Shown here in pieces: positions 36,119 through 47,000 of a stretch of 64,000 bases of DNA. A program made the position numbers and the translations under genes. The notes beneath the pieces are model-generated. The model ran no database searches. It was not told the DNA's origin and worked only from the letters and a program-made list of their open reading frames with translations. Position 1 is the first letter of the stretch, and every line of letters starts with the position of its first letter. Source of the stretch: Roseburia sp. (lineage in GTDB: Bacteria > Bacillota > Clostridia > Lachnospirales > Lachnospiraceae); assembly GCA_017549185.1 (NCBI GenBank), contig JAFYVJ010000021.1:124001-188000 (forward strand), given 5' to 3'.

Positions 36119-37514
36119 TATCCTTAGTCAGATTTTCTTCGCGGTGTCCGTTACGAGTATAACGGGGACTGCAATGCTCTTTATTTGGTTTCTCTGTCGA
36201 AATGTTCTGCAAAAAATAAATCCAAAGTTGGTGTACTATATGCTTAGATGGGTAGTCGTGATGTTTCTACTACCTGTCACATATGTAGCCATTCAGTTTA
36301 ATTATAATGCTGGTTATGTTCAAAGCACAGAAAGTGTTTGGAAAACGTTGTTTGTAATAAATATGAACAATTTCCTGTTTCAAGGCATAGCAGTTATATG
36401 GCTGATTGTAACGATAGTGATTGGCGGTTTTTATCTGAGGAATGAGATAGCAAAACGCAAGATTTGCAGAAACAATTTTGAGGATGGAATGTCTCTGGCA
36501 CAAACGGAATTTGAACGTATAAAGGAAGTAGTAGGGGTAAAAGGCAAAGTGCTGTTACTGCGTAATGACGATCCGAGAGTGCAATCTCCTTTTGTGACGG
36601 GGATGTTTTGCAGAAAGCTTATTATTCCATATAGAGAGTATACCAAAGAAGAACTTAAGGTGATTCTGTATCATGAATTGAATCACATTAAGAAAAGTGA
36701 TGTGTTCTTTCGTTACTTAACGGTAGTTGCCGTCATTGTAAACAGTATCAATCCATTGTCGTACCTGTCATGGTCGCAGATATTGTTGTGGAGTGAAGCG
36801 GATTGCGATGCGAGAGCTTTAGATGGTTTAGAGGCAGAAGGTATCAGTAAAAGCAGATATTATGATATCATCTGGAAACTTATGGAAAGCGGTCCGGCAG
36901 AAACAGATTTGTTCTATTATCCTATGCTTGCCAGTGCACAAGAGAGTTTGTATAGGAGAATGTTAATTATGGAAAATTATAGAGTAAATATGAGAAAAGT
37001 AGCCAAATCTGTGACTTTTGCATGGGTTATGGTATTTGCAATGCTTAGTACAGTAACTGCACATGCGGCTGGTGTTGGCGTATCAGTTGCAGCGGATAAG
37101 GATTTAATTCAGACACAGAATGTGGCAGAATACGGTGGTTTTGGTGATGAAGCTAGTTGGTCAGAAGAAATATTTGTTCCGGCAAATGATTCAGTGGATA
37201 TTGTATATATTAATGATGGAATTATGACATTAGGTTCCGGTACAATCGATTGGAGTGTGCCGGCAGGAACCAGATATGTGACATCCTCTATTTATATGAC
37301 AAAAGGAACTATAGTATCAATTGCGTGTACTGCACGCCCTAGCACTTGTGTATATTGGTTTGGTATAATGGCAGCAAACAGTGACTGCCATGTGGTAGAA
37401 GGAAGTGGTTCTGGTTCACATGATTTTACAGTTCCTTCAAGTGGATGGTATCGTATTATGGTAGAAAACAGAAGTATACAGTCAATTAATGTTGTTGGTG
37501 GTTATACATATTAA
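36105..37514 (+). CDS. BlaR1-like M56 membrane metallopeptidase with unusual extracellular domain
   Basis: 469 residues. Membrane segments lie near residues 10-30, 40-62, 85-110 and about 305-325. The zinc motif HELNH (190-194) stands in YHELNHIKKSDVFFRYL, as in BlaR1/MecR1; EADCDARAL follows. After the last membrane helix the extracellular part of about 145 residues (from AAGVGVSVAADK to VGGYTY) has alternating beta-type sequence (VDIVYINDGIMTLGSGTIDW, GSHDFTVPSSGWYRIMVEN) and no penicillin-binding SxxK/SxN/KTG motifs. The sensed signal is therefore probably not a beta-lactam. The domain resembles a small jelly-roll or beta-sandwich. Confidence 0.85.
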   Translation: MNWTSILSQIFFAVSVTSITGTAMLFIWFLCRNVLQKINPKLVYYMLRWVVVMFLLPVTYVAIQFNYNAGYVQSTESVWKTLFVINMNNFLFQGIAVIWLIVTIVIGGFYLRNEIAKRKICRNNFEDGMSLAQTEFERIKEVVGVKGKVLLLRNDDPRVQSPFVTGMFCRKLIIPYREYTKEELKVILYHELNHIKKSDVFFRYLTVVAVIVNSINPLSYLSWSQILLWSEADCDARALDGLEAEGISKSRYYDIIWKLMESGPAETDLFYYPMLASAQESLYRRMLIMENYRVNMRKVAKSVTFAWVMVFAMLSTVTAHAAGVGVSVAADKDLIQTQNVAEYGGFGDEASWSEEIFVPANDSVDIVYINDGIMTLGSGTIDWSVPAGTRYVTSSIYMTKGTIVSIACTARPSTCVYWFGIMAANSDCHVVEGSGSGSHDFTVPSSGWYRIMVENRSIQSINVVGGYTY

Positions 37515-37560
37515 TTTCTAAGTAAATCATAAGTAGGAAAATAATATAGTTTACATACAC

Positions 37561-37597
37561 AGCGATTTAAGAGGGTTACTCTTAAATCGCTGTTTTT
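37561..37597 (+). terminator. Terminator after the M56 gene
   Basis: A 12-bp perfect stem (AGCGATTTAAGA 37561-37572, TCTTAAATCGCT 37580-37591) followed by GTTTTT. Confidence 0.9.
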
Positions 37598-37600
37598 CTA

Positions 37601-37681
37601 TGATATAGAAAAATCTGTTGGGATTTCTATATCATAAAAGCATTACTGCATCTGATGCACACTGAAAACGGTTGCATCAGA
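37601..37681. repeat. Two further inverted repeats
   Basis: TGATATAGAAA pairs with TTTCTATATCA (37601-37634), and CATCTGATGCA pairs with TGCATCAGATG (about 37650-37681). Together with the terminator upstream they make three hairpins in a row between the M56 gene and the VTC promoter. Their role is unknown. Confidence 0.6.
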
Positions 37682-37700
37682 TGTGGTACATAGAAAACCA

Positions 37701-37729
37701 TTGAAAAAAAATTATGGATTTGTTATATT
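37701..37729 (+). promoter_or_regulatory. Promoter of the VTC-DUF4956-CotH operon
   Basis: TTGAAA (37701-37706), 17-bp spacer ending in TGT, TATATT (37724-37729), an extended -10. Confidence 0.7.
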
Positions 37730-37780
37730 ATAATAAGGTTTTTCTATCTTTTCAAAAGAGAAGACTCCAGTATACAGGAG

Positions 37781-38488
37781 GTGAGACTTATCAAGCAGTA
37801 TCGAAATGAATGGAAATATCCCTGTACCGAACATGACTTGGCGATATTAGAAGACCGACTGGACGCGGTCTTAGACAGAGATGCCAATAGTGGTGCGACG
37901 GGGATTTATGAAATACATAGTTTGTATTTTGATGATATTTTTGACTCCTGTGCAAAGGAGAACGAGGCGGGCGTATCGGCAAGATTTAAATATCGCATCC
38001 GCTACTATGGAGATAATCCGAACTTTATGAAGCTCGAACGCAAAGAAAAGTTAAATGGCAGATGTCATAAGGATAGCTGTAGATTGACGTTAGAACAATA
38101 CAGGCAGATTATATCCGGTGAGGCAGAAGAATTGTTTTGGGAGACAGAGAATGAGTTACTCAAACAGTTTTGTGTGCATATTATGACAAAGGGATTTGCA
38201 CCGAAAGTAATCGTTGATTATGAACGTGTGGCATTCGTGGAAGAGATTACGAATATCCGTATTACGCTGGATAAGAATATCTCTGTTTCGGATGAGATAG
38301 AACATTTTTTAGATGGTGATTATCTTCGTGTGCCGATTCAGGAAAAACAACGACAGGTGTTAGAAGTGAAGTTTGATTATATCTTACCGGGGCACATCAG
38401 ACATTTGGTGACCAATAAGAATCTGGTTCAGACTTCCTTTTCGAAGTATTATTTAGGAAGAAAAAAATTACAAAGTATAGGTAGGTAA
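37781..38488 (+). CDS. VTC domain protein (polyphosphate polymerase-like)
   Basis: About 235 residues. The VTC tunnel-fold features are YRNEWKYPC (start of the domain), IYEIHSLYFDD, FKYRIRYYG, LERKEKLNGRCHKDSC, VIVDYERVAF, RITLDKNI and VLEVKFDYILP with its conserved basic and acidic residues. Eukaryotic VTC4 makes polyphosphate; bacterial members are less well known. The listed start is GTG 37781, but a very strong ribosome binding site (AGGAGGTGA, 37776-37784) covers that codon, while ATC at 37790 has the proper distance. The true start is therefore doubtful by a few codons. The next gene follows after 2 bp. Confidence 0.85.
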   Translation: MRLIKQYRNEWKYPCTEHDLAILEDRLDAVLDRDANSGATGIYEIHSLYFDDIFDSCAKENEAGVSARFKYRIRYYGDNPNFMKLERKEKLNGRCHKDSCRLTLEQYRQIISGEAEELFWETENELLKQFCVHIMTKGFAPKVIVDYERVAFVEEITNIRITLDKNISVSDEIEHFLDGDYLRVPIQEKQRQVLEVKFDYILPGHIRHLVTNKNLVQTSFSKYYLGRKKLQSIGR

Positions 38489-38490
38489 AA

Positions 38491-39159
38491 ATGGGAGCAT
38501 TAACAAGAACAATAGAGAATATTATCAATTCTTATGAGAATCCACAGCTTGGCACGGCAGTGATATTATCCGTACTTTTGATGGCATTGGTGTTGTGTAT
38601 TTATGAATTTATTGTATACCGTGTTGTTTCGCACAGAGCATTTTATAATAAATCATTTAATATCTGCATCGCAGTATTGCCATTATTTATTGCTACGATT
38701 ATTTTATGCTTACAGTCTAATATTGTCATTACATTAGGTACGATTGGTGCATTGGCGATTATTCGATTCAGAACAGCAATCAAAGATCCGGTGGATATGT
38801 TGTATTTGTTGTGGTCTGTACATATTGGTATTACCTGTGGTTGTCAGTTGTATGAAGTGTCAGTTTTGACATCTCTTTTGGTAACAGTCGTGTTATTGAT
38901 TATGGAGAATTGGGGAATCGGAAAGAAACCGTTTATATTGGTGTTTCATTGCGCAACGGAACAGGAAAATGCGGTATTGGAAACACTGAAAACTGTTACA
39001 AAGAGTTATCGCGTTAAGAGTCGTAACTACACATCAAAAGGCATGAATTGTGTGGTAGAATTATCGGTGAAAAAGACAGAAGAACTTGCGAACAAGTTGA
39101 CAGAAATCGGTGTAGAGAAGTTTTCTGTGATTGAGTACGATAGCGATGATGTGTTATAG
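38491..39159 (+). CDS. DUF4956 membrane protein
   Basis: 222 residues with four membrane segments (about 22-47, 60-78, 85-103 and 120-140) and a soluble C-terminal part of about 80 residues with a ferredoxin-like pattern (VVELSVKKTEELANKL). The diagnostic sequence is ITLGTIGALAIIRFRTAIKD and PVDMLYLLWSVHIG. DUF4956 genes regularly lie beside VTC and CotH genes, as here; function unknown, possibly transport or anchoring for the VTC product. ATG 38491 is 2 bp from the VTC stop. Confidence 0.92.
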   Translation: MGALTRTIENIINSYENPQLGTAVILSVLLMALVLCIYEFIVYRVVSHRAFYNKSFNICIAVLPLFIATIILCLQSNIVITLGTIGALAIIRFRTAIKDPVDMLYLLWSVHIGITCGCQLYEVSVLTSLLVTVVLLIMENWGIGKKPFILVFHCATEQENAVLETLKTVTKSYRVKSRNYTSKGMNCVVELSVKKTEELANKLTEIGVEKFSVIEYDSDDVL

Positions 39160-39174
39160 GATGGAAATGAGAGC

Positions 39175-40887
39175 ATGAGAAAAAATACAGGATTATTGAT
39201 TCTGTGTATATCTGTTCTGGCATTTCTAACATTAATGGATTCCGGTATGTTATCCACTTCTTATGCGGAATGTATTTCTGATGAGAAGGTTTGTCAGGAA
39301 GTGATGGGAACACGTGTGGAATATGAGGACTTGTTGACAAATTTATACTTTGATGAGCAGGATTTGTTATATGAATATCATACAAAAACATTCTATTATT
39401 CATTAGTGGAAGGTAGCTCTAGTGCATATAATCCGCAGATAAAAGCACAAAGTGATACGGAGTCCGTAAAAGTTCTATTTTTAGGAGAGATAACAGGGGC
39501 AGGAATCGAGCAGAATCAGACGATTCAGATACTTGCTTATTCAGATGTATACTATTATATATATAACTTAAAATGTACCACACTGCCTCTAATGAGTATC
39601 AATGTGCAGGAAGATATTTTGAGGGAAGAAATACCGATGGAGATGACCCTGTTTGATAATCAAAAGGGAGCTGCGAATCGTGTGACGAATTCGACCGGTA
39701 CGATAAAGGTGCGAGGAGCATCTTCTAGTCGATTATTAAAAACTTCTTATAAAATGTCTCTTACAATGGAATCGTTAGGAGAAAATACCAGACCGAATCA
39801 CATATCACTGCTTGGCATGCGACAGGATGAGGATTGGATTTTGTATGCACCGTTTAATGATCAGGAAAAAATACGTAATGTATTTAATACAAATCTGTGG
39901 ACGGAAACCTGTGGTACGCATAATAGCGAGGGTATACAGACGGGGATAGAATATAAATATTTAGAATTGTTTATTAATGGCGATTATATGGGGTTATACG
40001 CGCTTGGATATCCAATTGATGGGAAATTAATGGGCGTTAATGCAGCAGAAGGTGAGACATTATATAAAAAAGTAGGATGGGGGAGTGAGACTACTTTTGA
40101 GCCAGGGTATAGTAGTACGGATGGAGCTGTGATTAATGGATTTGAAGTGAAAACGGTTGATGAAATGAAGCCGGACAGTATATATGAGAAGTGGGATACG
40201 CTTTTGTCTTATTATAAGCAGTTTTATGAATACAGATATGACAATGAAAAACTGCTGGAAATGATAGATATTGATAATGCGATTGATACCTACCTGTTTT
40301 TGGGGTTGATACAAGGACATGATAATACCAGAGGTTTCGAGGTACGAAATATGTATTTGTATATGTATAATAAGGCAGGTACGTTAAGTATATTATATGC
40401 TCCGTGGGATATGGATCTGACGTGGGGAAACTTTTTCTCGGAAGACTGGTATGCGAATTATGTGCAGCAGTATCGTCTGACACCGCAGGATAATCTGGTG
40501 ATGAGGGCCGGACCATTAAACCAGTTGATTGTGAATGAAGCGGATGGCGTTAGAGAACAGATTGTTAGAAGATATAGGGAACTAAGAGAAAATGCTTGGT
40601 CAGATGAATCTATCAAAGAATTGTTAGAGAATTACGAGGCTGATATCTATGGTTCCGGTGCATTTCGAAGAGAATTGGTACGATGGCCGGAAGGGACGGC
40701 GAATCATCCGGATGAAAAATTAAATGTTTTTAAGAAATATGTAGCAGAACGTTTTGCGGTATTGGATGCGTATTATGCGGATTTTGAAAGAAACATTAAA
40801 GTCGGGAATGACTATACGTTTTCAGTGACGACAGAAGGATGTGAAGATACGAAACTGTATCAGATTATGAAAAAATATTCAAATTAA
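39175..40887 (+). CDS. CotH family (spore coat kinase-like) secreted protein
   Basis: 570 residues with an N-terminal membrane anchor or signal (LLILCISVLAFLTLMDSGML). The CotH fold is recognisable from about residue 175: KVRGASSSRLLKTSYKMSL, SLLGMRQDEDWILYAPFNDQ, KIRNVFNTNLW, EYKYLELFINGDYMGLYALG, YLFLGLIQGHDNTRGFEVRN and LYAPWDMDLTWGN, in which the Asp of WDMD corresponds to the catalytic metal-binding site of CotH kinases. B. subtilis CotH phosphorylates spore coat proteins; extracytoplasmic members in other bacteria act on surface proteins. Here it directly precedes a giant secreted protein, a possible target. Confidence 0.9.
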   Translation: MRKNTGLLILCISVLAFLTLMDSGMLSTSYAECISDEKVCQEVMGTRVEYEDLLTNLYFDEQDLLYEYHTKTFYYSLVEGSSSAYNPQIKAQSDTESVKVLFLGEITGAGIEQNQTIQILAYSDVYYYIYNLKCTTLPLMSINVQEDILREEIPMEMTLFDNQKGAANRVTNSTGTIKVRGASSSRLLKTSYKMSLTMESLGENTRPNHISLLGMRQDEDWILYAPFNDQEKIRNVFNTNLWTETCGTHNSEGIQTGIEYKYLELFINGDYMGLYALGYPIDGKLMGVNAAEGETLYKKVGWGSETTFEPGYSSTDGAVINGFEVKTVDEMKPDSIYEKWDTLLSYYKQFYEYRYDNEKLLEMIDIDNAIDTYLFLGLIQGHDNTRGFEVRNMYLYMYNKAGTLSILYAPWDMDLTWGNFFSEDWYANYVQQYRLTPQDNLVMRAGPLNQLIVNEADGVREQIVRRYRELRENAWSDESIKELLENYEADIYGSGAFRRELVRWPEGTANHPDEKLNVFKKYVAERFAVLDAYYADFERNIKVGNDYTFSVTTEGCEDTKLYQIMKKYSN

Positions 40888-40898
40888 AGGTGAATTTT

Positions 40899-40939
40899 AT
40901 TACAGGGAGAGTCTCAAATGGGCTCTCCCTGTAATTTTT
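40899..40939 (+). terminator. Terminator after the CotH gene
   Basis: A 13-bp perfect stem (ATTACAGGGAGAG 40899-40911, CTCTCCCTGTAAT 40923-40935) with an 11-nt loop and TTTT. Confidence 0.9.
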
Positions 40940-40961
40940 GAGCTTTTTTAGCTTAATGTTA

Positions 40962-40990
40962 TTGACGTAAATGAGGAAAGGGTGTAGAAT
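40962..40990 (+). promoter_or_regulatory. Promoter of the 2228-residue surface protein gene
   Basis: TTGACG (40962-40967), 17-bp spacer, TAGAAT (40985-40990), 87 bp upstream of the start. Confidence 0.7.
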
Positions 40991-41076
40991 TTTGAAGAAT
41001 GGTATTTTATATTATTCTGCCCTAAATGGGTGGATAAACGATACTGTAAAATAGAAAATAAAGGAGAGAAAAGGGA

Positions 41077-44000
41077 ATGAACAAGTATTTCAAGCACACA
41101 AAGAAGTTACTGTTCTTAGTAGCAACCATGGTTATGATGTTAGCGACAACATTGGTTGTTCTCGGAGCAGTACCATCCTCAGAAGCTGCAGCGAAGTATA
41201 GTCCATTGACTATCTTAAAAGTAGGTACACATACTTTTGATAGCAAGAAGGATCAGTACAAGTACGATGCGTTCGGTAATAAGACCATTGGTACAGCAAA
41301 GCCTGTAATTTATACAAATGGTTATACCGCAGCAGAAGATGACTGGATGGGCAACCAGCCACAGTTTGAGGTGGATTTAAACGGCACAGATGGTTTCGAA
41401 ATGGTAGAATTAGATAATTTTATCAAATTAGAAGTTAGTGCACGTGTTGGATACGACACAAACGCAGATGGTAAAGTTGATGCATACACAAACGGCTTAT
41501 ACAATGTTAAGTCAAGTAATGAAAGTGTTGCAACAGTTATTCAGGGTACAGAGCCAAATTGGGATAATGAAGGTAATGAGTATGAATCTCAGTATATTAT
41601 TATCACAGCTGGCAAGAAGACAGGTACAGCTACTATCAAATTGACAGAAGCTAATCCTGAAAACCCAAAGAAACCAAAAACAGCAACTGTAAAAGTTACA
41701 GTTAAGAAATTGGTTGATGATATCGGATTCGATGCTGATGTAGTGAAAGCAGATGAGAACGATGAATTATATACAGAAGTGGGTGTAAAAGGTAAAGTTA
41801 CTTTAGGAACAACACCTACTGTAGATGCATCTAAGAAGAATATTAAGTATGTTCTTGATGCAACAGCTAAAAAGTACATTTCTGTAAATGCTAAAGGTGT
41901 AATTACTGGTACAAAGAGCACTGCTGATTTAGAAGGCGGTTATGTAACTGTTCGTGTAGTTGCACAGGATATGCAGTATAATTACTATGATAGTAAATGG
42001 CAGGTTAAAAAAGCTACATGGGGAATTAACGAGACGATTAAGGTTTATGTTGCTGACCCAGCAGTTAAGAGTGCTAAGATTCTTAACGTAGCTTTTGCAA
42101 AAGATACAACAGAAGCAAATTATAAAGATGGAAAAGCTGCTCAGGCTTATGCAGCTATCCCAATGGTAACAAACACATCTAGTGATGCACATACCTTCAA
42201 ATTACAGGTAGCTGCATACTCAGGTGCAAAATGGAGTGGAGCAGAGAAAGTAAACGCTGTTAGATTTACAACAAGTAATGCGAAAGTTGCTACAGTTGAT
42301 AAGAACGGTGTAATCACAGCAAATGCAAATGGTAGTGCAACTATCACAGTTGTGCCTGCTGATGGTGTTGCTTTATCTGGTAAAGAAGCTCTTAAAGTAA
42401 CTGTAAAAGTAACAACAGATGTTGAGAAGATTGAAACAGCTAATACAGATGTTGAGACATTTGCAGGTAAAGTATATACAATTAAAGCAAACGTAAATGC
42501 AGGTGTTTCTAATGCAAAAGCAAAAGGCTTGGCATATGAAATTTCAAGTGCTATTCCGGCAGGTTGGACAGGGTCAAAGGATGAAGCTGATGCGTTTAAA
42601 GCCCATGTATTAGCAGTAAGCAAAGAGGCAAATGTTGCAAAAGGTAAAATCCGTAGTGATAAAGAAGGTAAAGTAGTAGTTAGAGTTTACTTAAAAGATG
42701 CTGCAGTTGCAGCTGCATATCCAGGTATCGAGAAGAACATAACAATCAACTTTGTTGATCCAATCAAGACTATTACAGCTACAGTACCTGTATATCAGGA
42801 TATTTACAAAGATCCTAAAAATGAGATTAAATTTGACCATACTCCTATAAAGGATGCTGCAACAACAACATTATATGTTGACAGAAATAGTTTTGACTAT
42901 ACAGACAATTGGGAAATGGTAACTGAGACTGTTAATGATACTTGTGTAATCAAAACAACAGTAGCTAAGCAGTTTACAGGTGCTGCAAACCTTGATGATT
43001 TACTTGTGCCAGGTAAAGAAAAACTGAGCGTTACATCAAGCAACGAGAACGTTGTTAAAGTACTTGGTAAAGTAGAAGGTGGTTTTGAAGTTCAGGCTGT
43101 AGGTAAAGGTACTGCAAAAGTTACAGTTGCAGCTACAGACGGAAGCAAGGTTAAGAAAGTTGTTACAATTAATGTTGTTCAGAAAGTAAATGAAATCAAT
43201 GTTGCAAATGCAGCAGGTGGAGAAATTTACTTAGCACCAGATAATAAAGGTGTTACAAAAACAACATTTAAAGCAACAACAAATGCAGATGCAAATAATA
43301 AGGGTGTAACATATACATTTATACCGAATTACAAGCTTATGCAGGGATTAGGTACTATCTATGGAAAACTTGAAAAGAAGACATCAAGCATTTCTCTTAC
43401 TAAAGCTGATAATGCTATCTTATTCCCAGAAGGTGGTAACACAGAACCTGTATTACTTGGAACATTGAAAGTAACTGCAAAAGATGCTCTTTATTTCGAG
43501 AAGTATGTTGCTCCTGAAGTAAACCATTTAGCACATTCGACAGAAATCAAAGTATATGCTGTTAAACAGGCTGCTTATGTTGATAAGGGATTACTTGATA
43601 CAATCGTATCAGATATGGTAAAAGCAGTTGCTGATGGTGAAGAAGGTATCACACTTTACAAAGGTGATAAACTTGATCTTGCAGCAGCACTTGAGATTCC
43701 GGCATATATTACTGATCGTGCAATCACATGGTCTGTAGGAGAAACAAACAAAGATACAGATAAGAACTACATATCAGTTGCAAATGGTGTAGTAACAGCT
43801 AAGAAAGCAACTCTTCCAGGTGACAATGTAACTGTTAACCTCGTAATGAACACATTAGATGTTGCGGGTAATATTGTTAAAGTTGGAACAGAAGTACAGG
43901 TACGTGTAATTCCTTCACAGGCAGAATTTAATAATGAATTAAATACACAGATTACTTCAGTATTGAAAGAAAATGATTACACATGGCTTGGTGCAAAACC

Positions 44001-47000
44001 AAAATTTGATGCTAAGAAAGCAACACTTACTCTTACAATTTCAGATATTACAATGGGCAGAGATGCTGCTAATGCTGAAATGAAAGAGCAGTTAATCAAT
44101 GTAGTGGACGTGTTAAAAGATGCTACTGATGTAGTTAAAGCAGTAACAGCTACAAAATACTCAAGTATTTCTGTTTACGATGCAGTAGCAGGTAAGACAT
44201 GGACATTACAGCTTGCAGATGATAAGATCGTTGTATTTGAAAATGGTGAAAAAGTTGGTACTTATGCAGCTTTAGCAGATGCAAAAGCAGACGTAGCTTC
44301 ACGCATTACAAATGATATCGACGATATCGTTGAATGGGCTAACAGAAAATTAGTAGTTACATTAAATGCTTATAGTACAGCATCAGTTGCTGGAACAGAC
44401 AGAGCTGAACAGTACAATACTAAGTATTACACAACACAGTACACTGTAGCAGTTGATGTAAGTGATAAAGACATAGAAGCATTTATTGATAGCAAAGTAG
44501 AAAATGCAGTTGCAGCATTTGCAGCTAAGAATGCTGGTAAAGAAGCTAGTACAGGTATTGAATCTGTAAAATATGATGCAAGTAAGAATGCAACAGTAGT
44601 AGAAATCTTCGATGGTGGTTTAGCAATTGAATCTGTATTACCAATCGTAAAAGCAGATGCAGTAGCTTCATTAGAAGACATTTTCGCAAATGCAGTAAAT
44701 GCTAAGGTTGAAATTGTTGATAATGAAAACTTAAGAAGATTTGTAGAGTTTAATCGTCATGAGAATTCAGATGTTGAGAACTTAATTACAAAATTATATA
44801 CAGAACTTACAAAAGAACTTGGCGCAAACGCTACAATGAAAGACTTAGAAGGTATCAGAGTTTATGCAACAGTTGACTTCAACTATGCAGGAAAAGTATA
44901 TGCTAAGTCTTACGAAGTAACATTCAAGAGAACAGTAGTAGCAGTAGACGCAGAAGTTGATGAAAGAATTAATGCATTTATTAATGGTTTGGAAGCAAAT
45001 CCATATGGTACAATCGAGTACTCGGATGTTGACAACATGGCAATCGTAACTGTAACAGATTACGATGCAACACTTCAGGATGCAGCAAGAGCTGTAGTTG
45101 GTAAAGTAGAAGGATTTGTAAATACACTTACAAATGATGCATATGCAGAATCTGCTAAGATTAACAATGTAACAGTAGGTGAGAGCGAAGACGGAATTGG
45201 AAGAATTACAGCAACAGACATCTTACAGATTATCAAGCCAGCTTGGTATACAGAAGGTGGTGTATCAGCAAGACAGTTATCTGAATTAATTGGTACAACA
45301 GCAGTTGTTGAAGTAACATATGATCAGGGTCAGGTTCTTTACTATATCGTTAAGTTCCAGGCTGATTATGACCAGACTAACGCTAAGATTGCAGCAGCAA
45401 TTGATGCTCAGATTAATGAGATTAATTGGACAGAACTTACAGATGAATTAATAATTTTAGAAGCTTCAAGAGAAGATTCTAACACAGTAGTTGTTGCAGT
45501 AAATGAAACAAAAGCAAATGAAGCAATTGACAAATTGAATGGAACTGGTTTATACACAATGATCGAAGCCATCTTAACAGAGGCAGAAGCAAATAGTGGT
45601 AAAACAGTAACATTAACTGCAGGTAAGAAATTTGTATCCGTAGAATTAGCTACAAATACAATGACTGTAAGTGAGATGGTTGCTAAGTTAGCTATTAAGA
45701 ATGTTGGTAGCTTAAGCAAGACTCCATTTAATATTACTATTGAATTAGTAGATGGAAGAACTATTGATTATGTAATTGAGTTTGTAAATGCTAATTGCAA
45801 TGGTGGTATTAAGAGAAATCCAGTAGCTGTGCCAATGTTAGAAGAAGGTGCATCAAGCATAAGCTTCGATGCAACAGTTAAAGCTGGTAAAGTGGTATAC
45901 TACTCTGGAAATATCGGCGAAATGATTATGACAGTAACTGGTAAAGATGCATATGTAGTATATAGAGGAAAAACATATACAGCTGTAGACGGCGTTGTAA
46001 CAGTTGCTATTGGTGAAGCTAATATGTGGAATCCAGCAACTCCTGCAATTGGTAACTTAGGCAAAAAAGATGCTACTTATAAAGTAGAATTTGCATACCC
46101 TGTAGGACACAGCATGAATCCAGAAGCAATCTCTGAATTGAGTGCATTTGAATCTTACTATGAAGGAACTGTTGAAGCAGGAAATTCTCGTGGATATAGT
46201 TACGCATATAAGGCAGTTGAAGATGGAACAGTAACATTATGGTTTGCAGAAGTTCCAGCAGATGTAGAAGCTTATATTGAAGTTAACACAACTGCAAGTT
46301 ATAAGGTATATACACTTGACGAAGATGGTGTAGAAGACTGGAAGGGTGATAAGTTCCTTACAGTACCAGTAAAAGCAGAAGATATCTTAACAATCAGAGT
46401 TGGTGCATGGCCAGATGTAAACTTTGTATATCCAGAAATGCCTTACTCATTAGCTGCAACATTTGCATATCCAGAAGGACATGAATCAAATCCTGTAGAT
46501 TTAGGTACAATTGAAGTTCCTGATTATGGAACATCTGTAAAAGTAACTGTACCAGCAGGAGAAACATTATGGTATCAGGCAAAAGAAATTGGTGGTCTTG
46601 TAATGACAATCAATAATGCAAATGGATGTACAGTATCACATGATGGAGCTACATTTGAAGCTGTAGATGGTGTGGTTGAGTTCACATTAAATATGCCAAT
46701 GATGTATGTAAGACCAGTAGTATTTGCTATTACTAATGGCGGAGAAACTGAGGCAACATATACATTAGAATTAACATATCCATTAGGTTCAGAACAGAAT
46801 CCTATTATGGAAACACCAACACGTACTGCAACAGGTTATGTATTAGTACTTGATGTACCAGCAGGTGAAGAAGTATACTATCAGGCATACAACATTGGTG
46901 GTATGGAATTAACAACTGCAACAGCAGAAGCATGTACTATTATTCATGCAGGTAACGAATTCGAAGCAAAAGATGGTGTTGTTGAATTAGTATTAGAAAC

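Noticed and set aside
36105..37514. A beta-lactam resistance sensor
   Set aside because: The extracellular part lacks the SxxK, SxN and KTG motifs of penicillin-binding domains and no beta-lactamase gene is near.
42147..42623. Minus-strand frame of 158 codons inside the 2228-residue protein gene
   Set aside because: The alanine/serine/valine-rich translation is the shadow of the repetitive plus-strand gene.
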